Positions 1 through 7,328 of a DNA stretch of 20,198 bases are shown piece after piece. The notes under the pieces are model-generated. The model made no database searches. It saw only the letters and a list, made by a program, of their open reading frames with translations, and had not been told where the DNA came from. Numbering within the stretch: position 1 is the stretch's first letter; each line of letters opens with the position of its first letter. Source of the DNA: Rhodoferax sp. (GTDB taxonomy: Bacteria > Pseudomonadota > Gammaproteobacteria > Burkholderiales > Burkholderiaceae). The stretch is taken from positions 1-20,198 of the forward strand of contig JAIFMT010000083.1 of NCBI GenBank assembly GCA_020048295.1, given 5' to 3'. A program made the translations under genes and the position numbers.

Positions 1-54
1 GGTGACATCGCCACATTGCCGTTCGCCGTCGGTACAGGATCATTGCCCACTGTA

Positions 55-79
55 CCAACACCCAACACGCCCAACACGC
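55..79. repeat. Short tandem CCAACAC(GC) repeat
   Basis: Three head-to-tail copies of CCAACAC lie at 55-61, 62-70 and 71-79; the last two carry an extra GC. They sit in the 119 bp ahead of the esterase gene. I see no complete gene, clear promoter or Shine-Dalgarno sequence in that stretch. It is probably a slippage-type microrepeat without a specific role. Confidence 0.4.
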
Positions 80-119
80 ACTGCGGCCAGGCACGTGCCG
101 AATCCATATTGCATAAACC

Positions 120-1202
120 ATGACGAGAAGAGCCCGAAGTACGATCTTTAGCCGTTCAATCCAGCGCTCGCTCAGGGCGCTGACGCGCAGCGCCGTTCGG
201 GTGGGCACAAAGGCGGTGGTGCAGGCATTGCGGCCCGGTAAACCAGCATCAAGCAAATCAGTCGCACGCAAACCTGCTGGCGCCAAGATTGCCTCGCACG
301 GTGCAAAGCTTGCCACCGCGGTTCAATTGCGGTCCGCCTTCACGGCGGGCATGGCCGGGGCGCAGCGCTACCGGCTTTTTGTGCCACCGGGCGCGCGACG
401 CAGCGCGCACCTGCCACTGCTGGTGATGTTGCACGGTTGCGCCCAACGTGCCGACGCTTTTGCCGCCAGCACGCGCATGAACCAGATCGCCGCCAAAGAA
501 GGTTTTGTGGTCTTGTACCCGGAACAAAACCACTTGGCTAACCTGCAAGGCTGCTGGAACTGGTACCAGACGCGCTCAGGTCAAGCGCAGGCTGAAGCTG
601 AGGCGATTCTTGCCACCATCCATCAGGTGTGTCAGTTGCAAACCATTGATCCGGCGCGCATTGCATTGGCGGGCTTGTCGGCAGGTGCCAGCATGGCGGC
701 GCTGCTGGCAGTTCGGCACCCAAAAAGTTTTCGCGCCGTGGCCATGCATTCAGGCATCGCGCCGGGCATTGCCCACTCTTCGGCCGGTGCCCTCACCGCG
801 ATGCGCGGGCATGGCGTGGCAGCACCACTATCACCCCTGGCTGCTGGCATGCATTTGCCCGCGTTGCTGGTCATACAGGGCAGCGCTGACCATCTTGTGG
901 CACCCAGAAATGGCGCTGTCGTTGCGCAACTGTGGGCGGCGCGTGAGGGTGCAAGACCAGGCCGACAGCGCAGCGTACAACGTGGCGCTCGCTTGCCCGC
1001 AACACTCATGGACTACAAGGTCAGAGACCGGCTTGTGGTGACCCTCTGTGACATTCAGGGGTTGGGCCATGCCTGGAGTGGCGGTGCTGCCAGCCAGAGT
1101 TACAGCGACCCAAAGGGGCCCGACGCATCACGCATGATCTGGGCCTTTGTGGTCAAGCAATTTGCAAAGGTACACCGAGCAGCCGAGGGTCTTTCGACTT
1201 AA
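120..1202 (+). CDS. PHB depolymerase family esterase (alpha/beta hydrolase)
   Basis: This is a 360-aa serine esterase of the poly(3-hydroxybutyrate) depolymerase / feruloyl-esterase-like family, which hydrolyses polyester or other ester bonds. The oxyanion-loop motif LHGC is at about residues 104-107. The nucleophile elbow GLSAG puts the catalytic Ser at ~187, the acid is probably Asp257 in GSADHLV, and the His is ~317 in GLGHAWSGG. The family's CWNWY motif is at ~145-149. The first ~75 residues are Arg/Lys/Ala-rich and low in complexity, with no convincing signal peptide, so a cytoplasmic or granule-associated enzyme fits better than a secreted one. Substrate cannot be told from sequence. 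The ATG at 120 has no clear Shine-Dalgarno sequence, so a start further inside the basic tail is possible. No phasin or PHB synthase gene is nearby. Confidence 0.85.
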   Translation: MTRRARSTIFSRSIQRSLRALTRSAVRVGTKAVVQALRPGKPASSKSVARKPAGAKIASHGAKLATAVQLRSAFTAGMAGAQRYRLFVPPGARRSAHLPLLVMLHGCAQRADAFAASTRMNQIAAKEGFVVLYPEQNHLANLQGCWNWYQTRSGQAQAEAEAILATIHQVCQLQTIDPARIALAGLSAGASMAALLAVRHPKSFRAVAMHSGIAPGIAHSSAGALTAMRGHGVAAPLSPLAAGMHLPALLVIQGSADHLVAPRNGAVVAQLWAAREGARPGRQRSVQRGARLPATLMDYKVRDRLVVTLCDIQGLGHAWSGGAASQSYSDPKGPDASRMIWAFVVKQFAKVHRAAEGLST

Positions 1203-1225
1203 TCATCCGGAGCAGCAAACGAAGG

Positions 1226-1603
1226 CTAGTCTTCGATCTGAACAATGCGCACGATTTCCCTGGCAATGTCTTCGGGAGACAGTACAAAGTCAATGCAACC
1301 AGTGTCGATGGCACTCCCGGGCGTGTCGGACTGACTGGCGGTGTCAAGCTTTTGCGCAATAGTGATGCCACCCACCTCCTTGATGCCGCACAGCGCCGCC
1401 GCACCGTCGCCGTCATAGCCCGACACAATCACGGCAATCAACTGACCATCCCAATTCTCAGTAAGCGACTTTGAAAATCCCGTGATCACATCCGGCCAGC
1501 CACGTGGCTTGGAGATGGGCTTTTTGTACAGCCGCCCCTTGCCAATTGACGAATTCGAAGCATTTGCTGTGCATGCCGGCTGTGTATGCAAGCGCACCGA
1601 CAA
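1226..1603 (-). pseudogene. CheB-type methylesterase C-terminal remnant
   Basis: The last ~80 residues match the C-terminal half of the CheB protein-glutamate methylesterase domain: SGYDGDGAAAL (family SGMGxDGAxGL, which carries the catalytic Asp), then GGITIAQ, SAIDTGCIDFVL and a closing PEDIAREI. A full CheB catalytic domain is ~180-190 residues and needs a GASAGG-type Ser motif and a His upstream; both are absent. Translation in this frame is stopped by a TAG about 15 bp before the TTG at 1603, and only ~80 bp separate it from csbD, so there is no room for the missing half. I infer a truncated, non-catalytic remnant. A short expressed stand-alone protein cannot be excluded, but no good start or ribosome-binding site is visible. 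No other che genes flank it. Confidence 0.6.
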
Positions 1604-1686
1604 GACGCATGGCCTTGGCTATTCTGAACTGGAGTCTGAATCAGGCTCGTGATTGCATTTATCAACTTCACCCAAAAGGAAACCTC

Positions 1687-1896
1687 ATGAACAAAGACCA
1701 AGTCAAAGGCCAGGCAAAAAATATCGCTGGCAAAGTACAGGAAGCCACCGGCAAGCTGGTTGACAGCAAAACGCAGGAAGTCAAAGGCATCAACCTGCAG
1801 GTGGAAGGTAAGGTCCAAAAGGGATATGGCGATGCCAAGGAGCTTGTTAAAGATGCCCGCCATGCAGCGAAGGATGCTGTGAAGTCGCATTCTTGA
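1687..1896 (+). CDS. CsbD family stress-response protein
   Basis: A 69-aa, highly charged, Lys/Ala/Asp/Gln-rich protein with the CsbD-like pattern MNKDQVKGQAKNIAGKVQEA near the N-terminus and a repeated V/I-x-GK-V-Q motif (KVQEATGK, GKVQKGYGDAK). CsbD-like proteins are small, abundant and hydrophilic, and are induced by general stress in many bacteria; their molecular role is unknown. I chose ATG 1687 because an AAAGGA Shine-Dalgarno sequence lies just upstream (~1675-1680) and because the family starts here; the frame is open further upstream but that part is not CsbD-like. The PRC-barrel gene begins 41 bp after its stop in the same direction, so the two probably form a stress-induced unit. 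Confidence 0.85.
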   Translation: MNKDQVKGQAKNIAGKVQEATGKLVDSKTQEVKGINLQVEGKVQKGYGDAKELVKDARHAAKDAVKSHS

Positions 1897-1937
1897 AACC
1901 AGCCCAATTTCTCACGCAGCTCTCAAAGGATATTTCC

Positions 1938-2354
1938 ATGAACTATGTAGAACAAGACAGTTACGGCATGTACGCGGTGTCTGACAGCGACGGCCCCGGC
2001 CCCCGACTCATGGGGGCAGACACCCTGATGGGAAACGACGTGTACAACCGCCAGGATGAAGATCTGGGCGACATCAAAGAGATCATGCTCGATGTGCGCG
2101 CTGGCCGCATCAGTTATGCCGTGTTGTCGTATGGCGGAGTGCTCGGCATCGGCGAAAAATTGTTTGCTGTGCCCTGGGAAGCGCTGACCCTTGACACCGA
2201 CAACAAACGCTTCACCCTGGATGTGTCCAAAGATCGGCTGGAAAATGCGCCCGGTTTTGACAAGGAAAGCTGGCCCAACATGTCAGACCAAACCTGGGCC
2301 AAGGATATTCACAGCTACTACGGCACCACATTGCCGGAAGTCGTGATCGTTTGA
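1938..2354 (+). CDS. PRC-barrel domain protein
   Basis: A 138-aa soluble protein with a PRC-barrel fold segment at about residues 30-95: NRQDEDLGDIKEIMLDV, then GRISYAVLSYGGVLGIGEKLFAVPW and a short beta-rich tail. PRC-barrels occur in RimM, photosynthetic reaction-centre H subunits and many stand-alone stress proteins. The C-terminal WPNMSDQTWAKDIHSYYG block is typical of the stand-alone proteobacterial type. I chose ATG 1938 because AAAGGA lies 8-13 bp upstream; the longer frame from a TTG at 1893 overlaps the csbD stop and adds 15 residues of little character. Its position directly behind csbD supports a shared stress-related role, but no partner or ligand can be read from the sequence. 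Confidence 0.85.
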   Translation: MNYVEQDSYGMYAVSDSDGPGPRLMGADTLMGNDVYNRQDEDLGDIKEIMLDVRAGRISYAVLSYGGVLGIGEKLFAVPWEALTLDTDNKRFTLDVSKDRLENAPGFDKESWPNMSDQTWAKDIHSYYGTTLPEVVIV

Positions 2355-2368
2355 CTATCTTTCAAAAG

Positions 2369-2408
2369 CGCAGCGACAGCGTTGGACACGTGGCTCCCCG
2401 TCGCTGCG
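2369..2408. terminator. Stem-loop after the csbD/PRC-barrel unit
   Basis: CGCAGCGAC (2369-2377) is perfectly complementary to GTCGCTGCG (2400-2408), with a 22-nt loop; the stem can extend by a G-T and an A-T pair. It lies 15 bp after the PRC-barrel stop and ahead of the converging esterase gene. There is no T-run after the stem on either strand, so it is not a textbook intrinsic terminator. It may act as an mRNA 3'-end stabiliser or a weak terminator. Confidence 0.45.
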
Positions 2409-2453
2409 TTGGGGCCAGGCTGTGACTGGGCTTGAAAAGATCGCTAGCTAGGT

Positions 2454-3038
2454 TCAGAGCAACTGCAAGAACCCCAGTACCTCGTCGATATGCTGGTCGT
2501 AGTCGCTCAGCGCGTGGTCGCTGGCGGCCAGCAGCTTGATGGCGGCACCGCTGAAATGCGCCTGCATCTCCTGCCAGTCCAGCACTTCGTCCCCTTGGGC
2601 AATCACCGCAAAATAGCGCTCGGGCTGGCTGATGCGTGGCAGTTCCATGGCGCGCAACTCGTCAATGTAGTGTGGCTGCAGCACAAACTGCGTGCTGGGC
2701 GCGTGCCACAAGGTTTGTTCGCCCACATGCGGGGCCAGGTCGCGCGCCGGGCGCACCGCAGGGTTCAGCAGCACTGCCTTGCAGCCCAGACGCTCGGCCA
2801 GCCAGGTGGCATAAAAGCCACCCAGCGACGAGCCGATGAGGGCGGTTGTGGCGCGTGGCCAGCCGTCAATGGCCTGCAGCACGTCATGCATGGCCTGCCG
2901 GGGCGATGCGGCCAGCATCGGGCACAGCCAGCACACCGACGGGTGACGTTCGGCCACGGCAGCAGCCGTCATGCGGGCCTTGTTCGAAGCCGGTGATGAC
3001 AAAAAACCGTGCAGGTAGAGCAAATGCGTGGTGTTCAT
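2454..3038 (-). CDS. YqiA/YcfP-type alpha/beta-fold esterase
   Basis: A 194-aa compact alpha/beta hydrolase of the YqiA family (E. coli YqiA is ~193 aa, so full length). It opens with LLYLHGFLSSPASNKA, the family's HGF oxyanion signature. The nucleophile elbow GSSLGG places the catalytic Ser at ~71, the acid is probably Asp150 in QGDEVLDW, and the His is ~175 in SDHALSDY. YqiA proteins show esterase activity on small acyl substrates in vitro; the physiological substrate is unknown. It lies downstream of the AEC transporter gene on the same strand. The 54-bp gap is almost wholly repeat copy A, and no Shine-Dalgarno sequence is visible before the ATG, so its translation initiation region appears to be supplied by the repeat's AT-rich end. 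Confidence 0.85.
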   Translation of the reverse strand: MNTTHLLYLHGFLSSPASNKARMTAAAVAERHPSVCWLCPMLAASPRQAMHDVLQAIDGWPRATTALIGSSLGGFYATWLAERLGCKAVLLNPAVRPARDLAPHVGEQTLWHAPSTQFVLQPHYIDELRAMELPRISQPERYFAVIAQGDEVLDWQEMQAHFSGAAIKLLAASDHALSDYDQHIDEVLGFLQLL

Positions 3039-3043
3039 GGTTG

Positions 3044-3107
3044 AAATTTATAAGAAATAGGCCTCTAGCCCTTTCTGGGTATGCGCTAGCAGCTATTTAA
3101 TCAATAG
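3044..3107 (+). repeat. Dispersed Comamonadaceae-type repeat, copy A
   Basis: A ~64-bp AT-rich element around an imperfect inverted repeat: left arm GGCCTCTAGCCC (3060-3071) and right arm GCGCTAGCAGCT (3083-3094). The same layout recurs at 8121-8188, 10574-10646 and 15864-15930. It fills the gap between the AEC transporter and YqiA-type genes and overlaps the last codons and the TAG stop of the transporter gene (3093-3107). It therefore both ends one frame and forms the leader of the next gene. Relative to those genes it is in the antisense orientation. Confidence 0.8.
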
Positions 3108-4013
3108 TAAATCAAGCACCGCCAGTGCGAACGGCAAGCTGGCCAGGCCGAGCACGGTCGAGACCGTCACCAGTGCTGCCACATAGGCACCGTCGTAACC
3201 CATGCGCGCGGCCAGCACGTAGCAGCTTGACGCGGTGGGCAGCGCCGAAAACGCCAGCAGCATCGTGGTTTGCACCGGGTCCAAATCAAACCCGCGGGCC
3301 AGCAGCCAGGCCAGCAGCGGCATCGCAAAATGCCGGATGCCCAGCAGCGCCGTGCCCAGCAGTTTGGCGTGCCGCAACGAGCCCAGCTGCATGCCCGCGC
3401 CGGCGGCCATCAAGCCCAGCGCCAGCGAGGCGGCACCGATGCGCGTGACGGTGGGCTCCAGCCACTGCGGAATCGACAATCCCGCCAGATTGGCCAGCAG
3501 GCCACTTGCCGTGCCAATGATCAACGGGTTGCGGGCCAGCTCGCGCCAAAAACCGTGTCCGCCGTGCCGCGCCATGGGCCAGACGGCACCGATGTTCATC
3601 AGCGGCACGCTGATACCGATCAGCAGCGCGATCACCGCCAAACCCGGCGGGCCTGCCAGCCGCTCGGCCAGCGCCAGGCCAATGAAGGAGTTGAAGCGAA
3701 ACGCCACCTGCGCGCTGGCGGCGTGCTGGCGCGCAGCAATGTGCCGGCCAAAGCCGGGCCAATACGGCACCGAATAGGCCAGCGCGATGCCGCCCAGCCC
3801 CAGCGCCCAGCCGGCGGCCACCAGATTGCCCGCCGCGCCGATGTCGAGCGGGCTTTTGATGATGGAGTGAAACAGCAGCACCGGAAAGAACAAAAAATAC
3901 ACCAGCGACTCCACCTGCTGCCACAGCGCCCGGTTCAGCGGTGTGAAGCGGCATACCAGGTAGCCAATCAGAATCAGCGAAAAATCAGGAAACAGCAGTT
4001 GAAAGAAGTTCAC
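3093..4013 (-). CDS. AEC family transporter (auxin efflux carrier type permease)
   Basis: A 306-aa integral membrane protein with about ten hydrophobic segments. It follows the AEC (auxin efflux carrier) layout: an N-terminal FPDFSLILIGYLVCRF, a central polar break with R/K-rich linkers, and a C-terminal LLAFSALPTASSCYVLAARM motif. That last pattern (A-x-P-x-A-x-x-x-x-x-L/A) is conserved in bacterial AEC and malonate/malate-type carriers. Such proteins export or take up small carboxylates or related solutes; the substrate cannot be inferred here. Length is normal for the family (~300-320). The stop codon and last few residues fall inside repeat copy A. The gene diverges from xerD across a 74-bp gap. 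Confidence 0.85.
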   Translation of the reverse strand: MNFFQLLFPDFSLILIGYLVCRFTPLNRALWQQVESLVYFLFFPVLLFHSIIKSPLDIGAAGNLVAAGWALGLGGIALAYSVPYWPGFGRHIAARQHAASAQVAFRFNSFIGLALAERLAGPPGLAVIALLIGISVPLMNIGAVWPMARHGGHGFWRELARNPLIIGTASGLLANLAGLSIPQWLEPTVTRIGAASLALGLMAAGAGMQLGSLRHAKLLGTALLGIRHFAMPLLAWLLARGFDLDPVQTTMLLAFSALPTASSCYVLAARMGYDGAYVAALVTVSTVLGLASLPFALAVLDLLLIK

Positions 4014-4087
4014 CGGGCAAGAATAGCAGGGCGCAGCGGCGGTGCTGGCCGATTACCATTGCTTTTTGACACCTGCCTTCGCCCACC

Positions 4088-5017
4088 ATGCACCACTTGC
4101 CCCCGGCGGCTTCCAAACCGCCGCCTGATCCGCTGATTGACACGTTTGTTGATGCCTTGTGGCTGGAAGAAGGCCTGTCGAAAAACACGCTGGAGGCGTA
4201 TCGGCGCGATCTGACGCTGTTTGCCCACTGGCAGGTGGCGCAGGGCCGCAGCCTGATGGGTGCCGACAGCGCCGACATCAGCGGCTATTTTGCCGCCCGC
4301 CACGCGCAAACCAAGGCCACCACGGCCAACCGCCGCCTGACCGTGCTGAAGCGTTTTTTTCGCTGGGCGCTGCGCGAGCGCCTGCTGGCGCAAGACCCAA
4401 CACTCAAGCTGCTGGCCGCCAAACAGCCGCTGCGCATGCCCAAGAGCCTGACCGAGTTTCAGGTCGAGGCCTTGCTGGCGGCCCCCGATGTCAGCAGCGC
4501 CCTGGGCGTGCGCGACCGCTGCATGCTCGAACTGATGTACGCCAGCGGCCTGCGCGTTAGTGAGCTGGTCAGCCTCAAGGTATTCAACATCAGCCTCAGC
4601 GACAACGTGTTGCGGGTGTTTGGCAAGGGCAACAAGGAGCGGCTGGTGCCGTTTGGCGAAGTGGCCAGCTTGTGGTTGAGCAACTACCTGGCGCAGCCGC
4701 GCGCCGAGCTGTTGGCCGGGCATCAGACCGAAGACCTGTTTGTCACCATCAAAGGCAGCACCCCTGGCACCGCGATGAGCCGGATGATGTTCTGGCTGCT
4801 GGTGAAAAAATACGCGCTGGCCGCCGGCATCACGCAGCCCATGTCGCCGCACACGCTGCGCCACGCATTTGCCACGCATCTGCTCAACCACGGGGCCGAT
4901 CTGCGCGCGGTGCAGTTGCTGCTGGGGCATGTGGACATTTCCACCACCACCATCTATACCCATGTGGCGCGTGAGCGGCTCAAGGTGCTGCACGCGCAGC
5001 ACCACCCGCGCGGCTGA
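4088..5017 (+). CDS. xerD: Site-specific tyrosine recombinase XerD
   Basis: A 309-aa tyrosine recombinase that acts with XerC at dif to resolve chromosome dimers. The N-terminal SAM-like DNA-binding domain is at ~14-100 (FVDALWLEEGLSKNTLEAY, typical of XerD). The catalytic domain has all expected residues: Arg156 (ASGLRVSEL), Lys180 (GKGNKERLVP), His255 and Arg258 (SPHTLRHAFATHLL), His281 (LGHVDISTT) and the nucleophile Tyr290 (TIYTHV). Length and motifs indicate a full, active enzyme. It has no integron, phage or transposon partner next to it, so it is the chromosomal Xer protein rather than a mobile-element integrase. It is divergent from the AEC transporter gene and upstream of feoAB with its own intervening promoter region. 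Confidence 0.93.
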   Translation: MHHLPPAASKPPPDPLIDTFVDALWLEEGLSKNTLEAYRRDLTLFAHWQVAQGRSLMGADSADISGYFAARHAQTKATTANRRLTVLKRFFRWALRERLLAQDPTLKLLAAKQPLRMPKSLTEFQVEALLAAPDVSSALGVRDRCMLELMYASGLRVSELVSLKVFNISLSDNVLRVFGKGNKERLVPFGEVASLWLSNYLAQPRAELLAGHQTEDLFVTIKGSTPGTAMSRMMFWLLVKKYALAAGITQPMSPHTLRHAFATHLLNHGADLRAVQLLLGHVDISTTTIYTHVARERLKVLHAQHHPRG

Positions 5018-5110
5018 TGCGGCGGGCCGATGGCAGGGTTTGATCTGCCACTCAAAGTGCTGAAAGGCAATATTTTTTTGGCTTGGAAAATATGTCAAAA
5101 TTTTGCTTAC

Positions 5111-5129
5111 AATAAGAATAATTCTCATT
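5111..5129 (+). promoter_or_regulatory. Fur-box-like operator upstream of feoAB
   Basis: AATAAGAATAATTCTCATT agrees with the Fur consensus GATAATGATAATCATTATC at 12 of 19 positions and contains the perfect 5-1-5 palindrome AGAAT-A-ATTCT. It lies 17-35 bp before the feoA ATG inside an AT-rich 128-bp gap. A possible promoter is TTGGAA (5083-5088) with TACAAT (5108-5113) at a long 19-bp spacing; its -10 overlaps the box, as expected for Fur repression when iron is plentiful. The promoter hexamers are weak; the box is the stronger call. Confidence 0.75.
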
Positions 5130-5145
5130 TGGAAGCTTTTTTTGT

Positions 5146-5457
5146 ATGGCATCAACAAACTCCAGCCCTGGCGCTGAACTGCAGTCGATCCGGCTGGATC
5201 AGCTGCCTTGTCACACCCGCGCCATGGTGCTTGGCATGAATCAGTGCGACGATGACGAAGACCGCAGTGTGGCGTTGCGCTTGCTGGAAATCGGCTTTTT
5301 GCCCGGCGAATGCGTCCGGGTGATCGCGCATGGCTCGCCTGGCCATGACCCGCTGGCGGTGCGGGTTGGACATTCCACTTTTGCGCTGCGTCGGCATGAG
5401 GCCGCGCTGGTGCAGGTCCGCCTGAGCTGCCCCACCGGAGCGGACCATGCACGCTGA
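5146..5457 (+). CDS. feoA: Ferrous iron transport protein A
   Basis: A 103-aa small SH3-fold protein of the FeoA family, a cytoplasmic partner of FeoB in Fe(II) uptake. The core (residues ~16-92) shows the FeoA pattern: LDQLPCHTRAMVLGM, then ALRLLEIGFLPGECVRVI, then PLAVRVGHSTFALRRHEA. It is slightly long for FeoA because of an N-terminal Ser/Gly stretch and a C-terminal tail. The ATG at 5146 directly follows the Fur-box leader. The stop overlaps feoB by 11 bp, indicating translational coupling. Expression is probably Fur-controlled. Confidence 0.9.
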   Translation: MASTNSSPGAELQSIRLDQLPCHTRAMVLGMNQCDDDEDRSVALRLLEIGFLPGECVRVIAHGSPGHDPLAVRVGHSTFALRRHEAALVQVRLSCPTGADHAR

Positions 5458-7327
5458 ACACGCCCTGAGCGCCTTGCGCATCGTGCTGCTGGGCAACCCC
5501 AATTGCGGCAAGACGGCGCTGTTCAATCTGCTGACCGGCAGCCACCAAAAGGTGGCCAATTACGCCGGTGTCACGGTGGAGCGCAAGCAGGGCCAGCTGG
5601 TGACCGCATCTGGCCGCAGCGTGGCGGTGCTGGATCTGCCGGGTGCCTACAGCCTGAACGCCATGAGTGCCGATGAGCAAATCACCCGCGACGTGATCAC
5701 CGGCCACCAAACCGGCGAATCCCGGCCCGATGTGGTGGTGTGTGTGGTGGATGCCACCAACCTGCGGCTGAACCTGCGCCTGGTGCTGGAGGCCAAGGTG
5801 CTGAACCTGCCGATGGTGCTGGCGCTCAACATGGTTGATTCAGCGCGGCGCGAAGGCATTGAAGTCGATCGGGAGCTGCTGTCACGTGAACTGGGCATGC
5901 CGGTGATCGAGACGGTGGGCATTCGCCATGACGGTGGGCATGAGTTGCTGGGCTACCTGGACCAGGTGGTGCCGGTGCAGCCGGTCAAATCGACGCAGGC
6001 CTGGCACGGCTCGTCGGTTGACGAGGTGATGGCCACCCAGCAGGAGGTGCGCCGCATTGTTGGGCTGGCGGTGCGCGAGCCGCCTGACAGCCTGCATGCC
6101 GACGATGCCATTGATGCCGTGGCACTGCACCCGCTGTGGGGCATGTTGTTGCTGGCGTTGACCTTGTTTTTGATGTTTCAGGCGGTATTTAGCTGGGCCG
6201 TGTGGCCGATGGACGGCATTACGGCGCTGATTGACTGGCTTTCGTCACAAATCACCCACCACATGGCCGATGGACCGCTGCGCAGCCTGCTGGTGGATGG
6301 CGTGCTGGCCGGTGCCGGGGGTGTGCTGGTGTTTTTGCCGCAAATTTTGATCCTGTTCTTTTTCATTTTGCTGCTGGAAGATTCGGGCTACCTACCGCGC
6401 GCGGCGTTTTTGCTGGACCGGGTGATGGGCAGCGTGGGCCTGTCGGGTCGCTCTTTCATTCCGCTGTTGTCGAGTTTTGCCTGTGCCGTGCCGGGCATCA
6501 TGGCCACTCGCACCATTACCCACTGGCGCGACCGCATCGTGACCATCATGATTGCGCCTTTGATGACGTGTAGCGCCCGCCTGCCGGTGTATGCGCTGCT
6601 GATTGGGGCCTTTATTCCGCAGCGCAGCGTGCTGGGCGTGTTCAACCTGCAGGGGCTGGTGATGTTTGCGCTGTATCTGGCGGGCATTGTGTCGGCCATG
6701 GCGGTGGCCGCCGCGTTGGCCTTTTGGCGCACCCAGGGTCGCCAGACACCACTGGTGATGGAGTTGCCTTCGTACCGCTGGCCGAGCCTGCGCAGTCTGG
6801 CGCACGGTCTGTATGAGCGCGCCAGCATTTTCATCCGCCAGGTGGGCGGCATTATTTTGGCGCTGACGATTTTGCTGTGGTTTTTGTCGAGCTACCCAGC
6901 CCCGCCTGAAGGCGCGCTGGGCCCAGCCATTCAGTACAGCCTGGCGGGCCGGCTCGGGCACTGGCTGGAGTGGTTTGTGGCACCCATCGGGTTCAACTGG
7001 CAGATTGCCATTGCGCTGGTGCCGGGCATGGCGGCACGCGAGGTGGCTGTGGGGGCCCTGGGCACGGTGTATGCACTGTCAGCCGTCGGCGATGACGTGG
7101 CGCAACAGCTGTCACCCATGCTCAGCCACAGCTGGTCCTTGGCCACCGCCTTGTCCTTGCTGGTCTGGTATGTGTTTGCGCCCATGTGCCTGGCGACTTT
7201 GAGCGCAGTGCGGCGTGAAACCAACGGCTGGCGCTACCCGCTGCTGACGGCGGGCTACCTGTTTGCGCTGGCCTACCTGGCGAGTTTTGTGACTTACCGA
7301 TTGACGCTGTCTTTCACAGGAGGCTGA
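5447..7327 (+). CDS. feoB: Ferrous iron transporter B (GTPase-permease)
   Basis: A 626-aa inner-membrane Fe(II) transporter. The N-terminal G-protein domain has G1 GNPNCGKT (16-23), the G2 Thr in ANYAGVTVE, G3 DLPG (63-66) and G4 NMVD (128-131). A helical linker follows to about 220. The membrane domain runs from ~228 to the end with two Gate-like repeats; SFACAVPGIMATRTI and PLMTCSARLPVY are the conserved gate motifs, with the pore Cys in TCSA. At 626 aa it is shorter than E. coli FeoB (773), as is usual for the shorter type often seen in betaproteobacteria. There is no FeoC gene. The next gene, one base after the stop, encodes a small Cys-rich membrane protein instead. Confidence 0.95.
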   Translation: MHAEHALSALRIVLLGNPNCGKTALFNLLTGSHQKVANYAGVTVERKQGQLVTASGRSVAVLDLPGAYSLNAMSADEQITRDVITGHQTGESRPDVVVCVVDATNLRLNLRLVLEAKVLNLPMVLALNMVDSARREGIEVDRELLSRELGMPVIETVGIRHDGGHELLGYLDQVVPVQPVKSTQAWHGSSVDEVMATQQEVRRIVGLAVREPPDSLHADDAIDAVALHPLWGMLLLALTLFLMFQAVFSWAVWPMDGITALIDWLSSQITHHMADGPLRSLLVDGVLAGAGGVLVFLPQILILFFFILLLEDSGYLPRAAFLLDRVMGSVGLSGRSFIPLLSSFACAVPGIMATRTITHWRDRIVTIMIAPLMTCSARLPVYALLIGAFIPQRSVLGVFNLQGLVMFALYLAGIVSAMAVAAALAFWRTQGRQTPLVMELPSYRWPSLRSLAHGLYERASIFIRQVGGIILALTILLWFLSSYPAPPEGALGPAIQYSLAGRLGHWLEWFVAPIGFNWQIAIALVPGMAAREVAVGALGTVYALSAVGDDVAQQLSPMLSHSWSLATALSLLVWYVFAPMCLATLSAVRRETNGWRYPLLTAGYLFALAYLASFVTYRLTLSFTGG

Positions 7328-7328
7328 T

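Noticed and set aside
4088..5017. XerD as an integrase marking a genomic island or integron
   Set aside because: It has the chromosomal XerD motifs and length. No attachment sites, tRNA, cassettes or phage genes are next to it.
4010..5710. A 566-codon open frame on the minus strand across xerD, feoA and the start of feoB
   Set aside because: It is antisense to three well-supported genes, rich in His, Gln, Arg and Ala as expected for the reverse frame of GC-rich coding DNA, and has no recognisable domain.
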